Shown piece by piece: positions 59,089-64,000 of a stretch of DNA of 64,000 nucleotides. The position numbers and the translations under genes were made by a program. This DNA is from an uncultured Eubacteriales bacterium. GTDB taxonomy: Bacteria; Bacillota; Clostridia; Christensenellales; Aristaeellaceae. The notes under the pieces were generated by a model. That model searched no databases and had not been told where the DNA came from. It worked only from the letters and a program-made list of their open reading frames with translations. Where the stretch lies: contig CADBZH010000017.1 in assembly GCA_902799045.1 (NCBI GenBank), forward strand, positions 21,058-85,057, read 5' to 3'. Positions within the stretch are counted from its first letter, which is position 1. The number at the start of each line of letters is the position of its first letter.

Positions 59089-60846
59089 ATGAAAGAAGAA
59101 TCCACGAGGCAGAGCGCGGCCATGAGGGCCCGCATGCGCCGTATGCGTGTCCAATACCGCAGGCGAATCATCATCGTCGGCGTGCTGCTGTTTATCCTCG
59201 GCGTGGTGGCCGGCATCTTCGCCCACCGCTGGTACGCCGGCGCCAAGCCCACTGAGACCGCCCTGCCGGACACAGCCGTGACGGTGCCGCCGGAGGCGAC
59301 CGAAGCCCCCGTGGAGGCGACCGAGGCCCCCGTCGAAGAGGCCGCGCCGGAGGCGTCCGAGGCGGACTCCTTCGGTTGGGAGCTGTTTGACGGCAGCGAG
59401 GACGAGGCCGAAGCGGGCGACGTGGAGGCCGTGATCTTCCCGGAGGGCGACGAGAGCGAAGAAGCCGAGGCCCCCGAGGGCGCGGAAGCCATCGCCAGCG
59501 GCGAGGACCTGGCCTTCCCGGAGGTCGAGGCCCCCGTCGAGATGCCCACCGAAGCGCCCGCCGAGACGCCCACGGAAGCACCTACCGAAGCGCCCGCCGA
59601 GACGCCCACGGAAGCACCTACCGAAGCGCCCACGGAAGCGCCCGTGGTCGAGGCCGAGCCGACGCCCGTGCCGGAGATGTCCTCCGAGGACGTGGCGGAG
59701 TATGACCCCGCCGAGGCCGAGGTGCCCGAGGAATACCTGAATCTGCAGGACGAGAACGGCCAGGCCGAGGGAGCGCCCGCCGAGGACGAAGCCGCGTCCA
59801 CTGAGGAGGCAGAGTCCACTGAGGAGGCCGCCCCCGTTGAGGAAGCCGCCCCCGCCGAGGAGGCCGCGCCCACCGGGCCGCAGGTGATCGCCATCGTGCC
59901 CTACGGCGAGAGCTTCACCTACTCCACCCAGATCAAGGCCGACGGCAACGCCCGGGTGGAGGTCACCGACGAGCCCTATGAGACCGTCAGCTTCACCCAG
60001 ACCATGAAGAGCTTCCTGCGCCCGACCGACTTTGCCAACAAGTATTCCACGAAGTACAAGCTGCAGGGCAACGAGGCCGGCGCGGGCTTCGAGCTGGTGC
60101 TGAACGACTACACCGGCGACGCCACCGTGGTGCCCCAGAACGTGGTGGACATCAGCCTGCGCAGCGAGAGCGGCAACACCGTGGAGCGCGGCTATCAGCT
60201 GATGGACGCGGAGATCGCCGGCAACTACAACGTGGCCCTGAACACCAACGTGCCCCAGACGCTGTACAAGCGCTATCAATACGCCAACACCGGCGAGGAG
60301 ATGTTCTACCTGGTGGTGACCACCTACAACGACGGCGTGGCCCAGCAGATCCTGTTCCAGCTGGAGAGCGACGAGCCCGAGCAGGAGCAGGAGATCGTCT
60401 ACACCACGCTGCAGCGCGGCGTGAAGAGCGACGAGGTGCAGGCCCTGCAGCAGCGGCTGATCGACCTGGGCTACCTGTCCGGCACCGCCGACGGCTCCTT
60501 CGGCCAGATGACCGAGGACGCCATCAAGGCCGCCCAGGAGGCCTTCGGCATGGAGGTCACCGGCATCGCCGACAACGCCTTCCAGCAGAAGCTGTACGAG
60601 GGCGTGGAGCCGCCCGTTCCCGCCCAGACCACCTATGAGACGCTGAACACCAGCTCCACCGGCGAGGCCGTGATGAACATGCAGCTACGGCTGCGCGAGC
60701 TGGGCTTCTACAGCGGCAAGGCCGACGGCGGCTATGGCCCGATGACCGAGTCCGCCGTGAAGAAGGCGCAACAGGCCTACGGCATGGAGGCCACCGGCAT
60801 CGCCGACGACGCCTTCCTGCAGCGGCTCTACAGCGCCGAGCAGTAA
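59089..60846 (+). CDS. Membrane protein with two peptidoglycan-binding domains
   Basis: A 585-residue protein. Basic N-terminus and one helix (about 26-46). Residues about 50-260 are low-complexity, rich in Glu, Ala, Pro and Thr with TEAPTEAPAE repeats, likely disordered and wall-spanning. A beta domain follows (about 265-430; YGESFTYSTQIKADGNARVE). Two PG_binding_1 modules close the chain (about 440-510 and 520-585; each LGY/LGF..SGxADGxxGxMTE). It probably binds the wall at a distance from the membrane. SD AGGAGG before the ATG. Confidence 0.8.
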   Translation: MKEESTRQSAAMRARMRRMRVQYRRRIIIVGVLLFILGVVAGIFAHRWYAGAKPTETALPDTAVTVPPEATEAPVEATEAPVEEAAPEASEADSFGWELFDGSEDEAEAGDVEAVIFPEGDESEEAEAPEGAEAIASGEDLAFPEVEAPVEMPTEAPAETPTEAPTEAPAETPTEAPTEAPTEAPVVEAEPTPVPEMSSEDVAEYDPAEAEVPEEYLNLQDENGQAEGAPAEDEAASTEEAESTEEAAPVEEAAPAEEAAPTGPQVIAIVPYGESFTYSTQIKADGNARVEVTDEPYETVSFTQTMKSFLRPTDFANKYSTKYKLQGNEAGAGFELVLNDYTGDATVVPQNVVDISLRSESGNTVERGYQLMDAEIAGNYNVALNTNVPQTLYKRYQYANTGEEMFYLVVTTYNDGVAQQILFQLESDEPEQEQEIVYTTLQRGVKSDEVQALQQRLIDLGYLSGTADGSFGQMTEDAIKAAQEAFGMEVTGIADNAFQQKLYEGVEPPVPAQTTYETLNTSSTGEAVMNMQLRLRELGFYSGKADGGYGPMTESAVKKAQQAYGMEATGIADDAFLQRLYSAEQ

Positions 60847-60866
60847 AAGAAATCGTTCAGCATTAT

Positions 60867-60912
60867 GCGCCGGCCCTTCAACCCATATGCGGGTTGAAGG
60901 GCCGGCGTCTTT
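60867..60912 (+). terminator. Terminator, long perfect stem
   Basis: CGCCGGCCCTTCAACCC, ATATGC loop, GGGTTGAAGGGCCGGCG, then TCTTTCATTT. The 17-bp stem serves the gene ending at 60846 and perhaps the convergent XRE gene. Confidence 0.85.
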
Positions 60913-60922
60913 CATTTGAGCG

Positions 60923-61147
60923 TCACGGCTTCGATGTACCTTTCCCGTCGTCCAACCCCAGCACGTAATCCGCGCTCACCCTGTAATATCGGCACAGCGT
61001 TCGCAGGTGCCGTATGGGCATTTCGTTGATGCCGTTTTCATATCGTGAATACACCTGCTGGGTGGTGCCGAGCACTTCGGCGATCGCGCTTTGCTTCAAA
61101 TCCCTGTCCTCCCGCAGGTCGCGCAGGATTTCCCAATACTCCTTCAT
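60923..61147 (-). CDS. XRE-family helix-turn-helix regulator
   Basis: A 74-residue single-domain repressor-type protein: LREDRDLKQSAIAEVLGTTQ and QVYSRYENGINEMPI are the HTH_3 helices, followed by LCRYYRVSADYVLGL. I choose the ATG at 61147, with GGAAAGGGTG upstream. It is divergent from the large secreted protein, and twin 18-bp sites lie between them, so it probably represses that gene and itself. Confidence 0.88.
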   Translation of the reverse strand: MKEYWEILRDLREDRDLKQSAIAEVLGTTQQVYSRYENGINEMPIRHLRTLCRYYRVSADYVLGLDDGKGTSKP

Positions 61148-61185
61148 TGCAAACACCCTTTCCATCATTCTATGAAAAGTGTACT

Positions 61186-61232
61186 TACATCAGAAGTGGC
61201 GTATTGACTTTACACCAGAAGTGGTGTACAAT
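61186..61232 (+). promoter_or_regulatory. Promoter with twin XRE-type operators
   Basis: Two 18-bp sites, TACATCAGAAGTGGCGTA (61186-61203) and TACACCAGAAGTGGTGTA (61211-61228), 25 bp apart. The second is a perfect palindrome around AGAAGT. It lies in the 17-bp spacer of TTGACT (61204-61209) and TACAAT (61227-61232), so binding would block transcription of the secreted protein gene. Confidence 0.8.
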
Positions 61233-61295
61233 TGAAGTGATAATGTAACTTTGACGGAAATCAAAGTAGAAATATGCGTAAAGGAGCGAAGGAGA

Positions 61296-64000
61296 ATGAA
61301 GAGGTTTTGGGCGAGTGTGCTGGCGATGCTGGTGGCCTGTGCGATGCTGGCGACAGGCGCGTGGGCGGAATTCGGCGAGGTGTCCGATGCCTTCGAGCCG
61401 GAAGTGGAAGAGGTGGAGGAATTCCTGTTTGCCGGGGAAGAGGACGGCGAATTGGAATTGGAATATGAGGATGAAGAATCCGATGCTTCTGATGCGACTG
61501 AATCTGTTACGGAAGAGGTTGTGGAGGACGAGGAAAGCATAACCGTTGATTTGGCTATGGCGCAAGCCTTCAATACCTATACCGTACACGGAAAGCAGGT
61601 AGCCGCAAACTCTGTAGCGTCTCCGGGCGATGGACAGTGCTGGGAGTATGCCAATAAGATCTACAACATTATTTGGGGTGTGCGCTTTGACTCCTCCTTT
61701 ACTGGATCTGCGAATACAGGTTACAACACGCTTCGCAATCTTTCCCAGGAAGAAAGAAAGCTTACGGCGGAGCATATCAGGGATTTCATAGGCGCGTCTG
61801 AACTCGGGGCGGTAATCAGAATAACGGCCTGCAATCCGAGTTGCCCCAATTGGGGCGGAGACGGCTGCGCGGCTCACAATTATGGCCATAACCTCGTTTT
61901 GGTGGCAAAGAGCAGCGGCGGCTTTACAACATTTGATAACTGGGAAGGCGCGGTCCGCGAAAAGACATGGACATGGAGCAGCTTTTATAGTGCCATGGTT
62001 GGCAAATATCCCAATGTCAAGTATATAAAGTGGCCGAATGCTATCGAATTTAAGAAAGAAGGCTTCAATCTCTACCCAAGCCAACCTGCATTATCAGTTT
62101 CGCCTGCAAATGATCGTCATTCAACGATAGTTTCTTGGGAAACAACGCAGAATACCACATATTATGATATCCATATTCGTGATGCTAAAGGGAATGTTGT
62201 AATTGATGATACCACAGGGAAGAATACATCATACACAACAAAACTTCCTGTTGGCGTTTACTATGTTTATGTTGGAGCAGTAAATACCAATGCTGATGAG
62301 TGGAAAGCAACAGATAGTTCTCATGTATGGTTTGGAGTATCGGAGTATAATGCAATTCCTGGCAAGGTGAAGCTATGTGTAACTGCGACTGACAACTTAC
62401 ATGAAACTGTATTCTCGTGGGATAGAGTTGAAAACGCAGATCATTATGACGTCCATCTGCTTGATGCTGAGCGGAATAGTGTTGTAAGTGAAAGTGTCGG
62501 TGTTGATACACAGTTTAAAACATATCTGAAATCCGGCACGTATACAGCATATATTGGCGCGGTCAATGCCTATGCGGATGAATGGAAATGGAATGACAGT
62601 GATCGAGTTAGTATTACTGTGAAAAATGGATATGCTTATCCCGAAAAACCTGTTCTTGTCGTGAAAGCGACAACTGAAAATGAAGATGTCGAGTTCTTAT
62701 GGAATTCAACGGCGAATACGACTTACTATGATTTGCATATCTGTGACTCATCAGGCACTTTGATAGCTACGGATACGGTTGGAAAGTCAACAAATTATAA
62801 AAAGAGATTTAGCGCTGGTACATACTGGGCTTATGTAGGCGCAGTGAATACGAGTGTGCCAGAATGGACAACGAAGGATAGTGATAGAGTCAAGTTTATC
62901 GTAACGACCTACAATCAGGCTCATACACATGTCATAGTCGAAGACAGAGCTATTGCAGCTACTTGCACATCAGCAGGAAAAACGTCAGGAAGTCACTGCT
63001 CTGTGTGTGGTGAAGTAATTAATTCCCAGCAGATTATTCCCGCCACCGGTCACACCCCGGTGACCGTGAAGGGCAAGGCGGCGACGTGCACGGTGACCGG
63101 CCTGACGGACGGGACGAAGTGCAGCGTCTGCGGCGTGATGCTGACGGCGCAGCAGACCATCGCCAAGACGGCGCACACCCCGGTGACCGTAAAGGGGAAG
63201 GCGGCGACGTGTACCGCCACAGGGCTTACTGACGGCAGCAAGTGCTCCGTCTGCGGCGTGACGCTGACAGCCCAGCAGACCATCGCGAAGAAGGCGCACA
63301 CTCCCGTGACCGTGAAGGGCATGGCCGCGACGTGCACACAGGCGGGCCTGACGGACGGGAGCAAGTGCTCCGTGTGTGGCGTGACGCTGACGGCGCAGCA
63401 GACCATCGCGAAGAAGGCGCACACCCCTGTGACTGTGAAGGGCTACGCGGCGACGTATGAACGGGCGGGCCTGACGGACGGCACGAAGTGCTCGGTCTGC
63501 GGCGCGTGGATCACGCCGCAGAAGGCCATCGCGAAGCTTCAATATCCCACGCGGGTGCTGGACAGGAAAAAGAGCAACGGCACCGTCACCGTGAACCTGG
63601 GCGACAAAATCCGGCTCGTGCCGCAGTTCGCGACCGCGGCGGGCGCTTCTGTGACCGGCTACAAGTCCGGCAAGGCGAAGGTCGCGGCGGTGGACGGCAG
63701 CGGCCTGGTGACGGCACTGGCCGAAGGCAAGGCGAAGATCACCGTCACGACGAACAACAAGAAGGTGAAGGCGACGATCACCGTGGTGGTGGTTGATCCG
63801 TACAAGCCGACGGGGATCAGCATCAAGCAGGGCAAGAGCCTGACGATGACGCTGGGGCAGAGCCAGTCGCTGACGGCGGTGCTGGAGCCGGGCTCGGCGA
63901 GGTCGAACCTGACGTGGAAGACGAGCAAGGCGAAGGTGGTCGCCGTGGACGGAAACGGCAAGCTGACGGCACTGGCCGAGGGCAAGGCGAAGATCACCGT
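61296..64000 (+). CDS. Large mosaic secreted protein with papain-like peptidase domain (3' part outside window)
   Basis: The frame is open from 61296 to the window edge (901 residues). Signal peptide (1-25; ending TGAWAE) and an acidic stretch (25-88). A Cys-peptidase-like domain (about 95-245) follows: Cys in SPGDGQCWEYANKIYN, His in AAHNYGHNLVLVAKS and FDNWEGA after it, the C-H-N/D order of CHAP/papain-like wall or protein hydrolases. Three fibronectin-type modules of about 90 residues (about 265-540; TTYYDIHIRDAKGN, DHYDVHLLDAERN, TTYYDLHICDSSG) come next, then four 41-residue Cys repeats, then two Big_2 domains (KVAAVDGSGLVTALAEGKAK). SD GAAGGAG. Base composition is markedly AT-richer from about 61.6 to 63.0 kb than on either side. 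Confidence 0.82.
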   Translation, partial: MKRFWASVLAMLVACAMLATGAWAEFGEVSDAFEPEVEEVEEFLFAGEEDGELELEYEDEESDASDATESVTEEVVEDEESITVDLAMAQAFNTYTVHGKQVAANSVASPGDGQCWEYANKIYNIIWGVRFDSSFTGSANTGYNTLRNLSQEERKLTAEHIRDFIGASELGAVIRITACNPSCPNWGGDGCAAHNYGHNLVLVAKSSGGFTTFDNWEGAVREKTWTWSSFYSAMVGKYPNVKYIKWPNAIEFKKEGFNLYPSQPALSVSPANDRHSTIVSWETTQNTTYYDIHIRDAKGNVVIDDTTGKNTSYTTKLPVGVYYVYVGAVNTNADEWKATDSSHVWFGVSEYNAIPGKVKLCVTATDNLHETVFSWDRVENADHYDVHLLDAERNSVVSESVGVDTQFKTYLKSGTYTAYIGAVNAYADEWKWNDSDRVSITVKNGYAYPEKPVLVVKATTENEDVEFLWNSTANTTYYDLHICDSSGTLIATDTVGKSTNYKKRFSAGTYWAYVGAVNTSVPEWTTKDSDRVKFIVTTYNQAHTHVIVEDRAIAATCTSAGKTSGSHCSVCGEVINSQQIIPATGHTPVTVKGKAATCTVTGLTDGTKCSVCGVMLTAQQTIAKTAHTPVTVKGKAATCTATGLTDGSKCSVCGVTLTAQQTIAKKAHTPVTVKGMAATCTQAGLTDGSKCSVCGVTLTAQQTIAKKAHTPVTVKGYAATYERAGLTDGTKCSVCGAWITPQKAIAKLQYPTRVLDRKKSNGTVTVNLGDKIRLVPQFATAAGASVTGYKSGKAKVAAVDGSGLVTALAEGKAKITVTTNNKKVKATITVVVVDPYKPTGISIKQGKSLTMTLGQSQSLTAVLEPGSARSNLTWKTSKAKVVAVDGNGKLTALAEGKAKIT
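63051..63542 (+). repeat. Four tandem 123-bp coding repeats with CxxC motif
   Basis: Units at 63051, 63174, 63297 and 63420 encode HTPVTVKGxAATC...KCSVCG...QQTIAK (41 residues). The fourth has Tyr for the first Cys. A more diverged AT-rich unit (HTHVIVEDRAIAATC...CSVCG) precedes them at about 62922. The Cys triplets suggest disulfide or metal knots. Confidence 0.85.

Noticed and set aside
63051-63542. Regular ~123-bp repeats as a possible CRISPR array
   Set aside because: The repeats are contiguous without spacers, keep one reading frame and encode 41-residue units of a secreted protein.

Overview
The window is a GC-rich chromosomal segment from a Gram-positive-type bacterium, most likely an uncultured Clostridia (Christensenellales-like gut lineages would fit; the exact order is a guess). 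Reasons: strong GGAGG ribosome binding sites, a Na+/H+ Rnf operon, an L-box lysine riboswitch in front of dapA, the rpsF-ssb-rpsR operon, lar nickel-pincer genes, and secreted proteins with SH3b, peptidoglycan-binding and Big_2 modules. I saw no tRNA, rRNA, CRISPR array, prophage or intact transposase.

Layout. 1-7.1 kb (minus): an Rnf operon rnfC-rnfDG(fused)-rnfE-rnfA-rnfB runs straight into nrfA (pentaheme nitrite reductase) and resB (cytochrome c maturation). 7.2-13.0 kb (plus): a PTS cassette of EIIBCA permease, enzyme I and an unusual HPr::D-lactate dehydrogenase fusion, then a Dabb protein. 13.2-17.2 kb: lysine riboswitch, dapA, dapB, dapH and an M20 deacetylase (acetylase branch of DAP/lysine synthesis). 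17.4-22.5 kb: mntP, small envelope genes, a polysaccharide deacetylase, and rRNA modification enzymes. 22.7-31.4 kb: maltodextrin importer malEFG plus ATPase (minus), an AraC regulator, and divergent glycogen/maltodextrin phosphorylase. 31.6-33.1 kb: membrane protein and SDR oxidoreductase. 33.7-36.9 kb: a ZorA/ZorB-like ion-driven motor pair with a third single-pass membrane protein. 37-40 kb: mnmA and a repeat-rich coiled-coil protein. 40.3-43.8 kb: larE-larB-larC and a rhomboid protease. 44-48 kb: HtrA protease, an iron/cobalamin-type binding protein, and a MerR regulator. 48.3-49.7 kb: rpsF (damaged)-ssb-rpsR. 50-61 kb: HD-GYP phosphodiesterase, ArsC/Spx-like protein, Na/Pi cotransporter, cysK, NYN RNase-like protein, PfkB kinase, scpB, and a peptidoglycan-binding membrane protein. 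60.9-64 kb: an XRE regulator facing a mosaic secreted peptidase-like protein cut by the window edge.

How parts fit together. Sugars enter by PTS and by the maltodextrin ABC system. Glycolytic NADH can go to D-lactate (HPr-LDH fusion), while Rnf exchanges ferredoxin and NADH electrons for ion gradient. NrfA offers nitrite as an electron sink. LarBCE makes the nickel-pincer cofactor for a LarA-type lactate racemase encoded elsewhere, so D-lactate handling is a recurring theme.

Intergenic space is crowded with palindromic repeats of at least five families (GA/CT-armed, GTCATTGCGAGG-type, CTTCGCT..CAGGATGACA-type, AGAGYGTGTTTCTAAAAT-type and GTAGACGATGATTAATTC-type), some nested inside one another. 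The strongest candidates for something undescribed are the HPr-LDH fusion, the motor operon without known Zorya effectors, and the nested repeat arrays.
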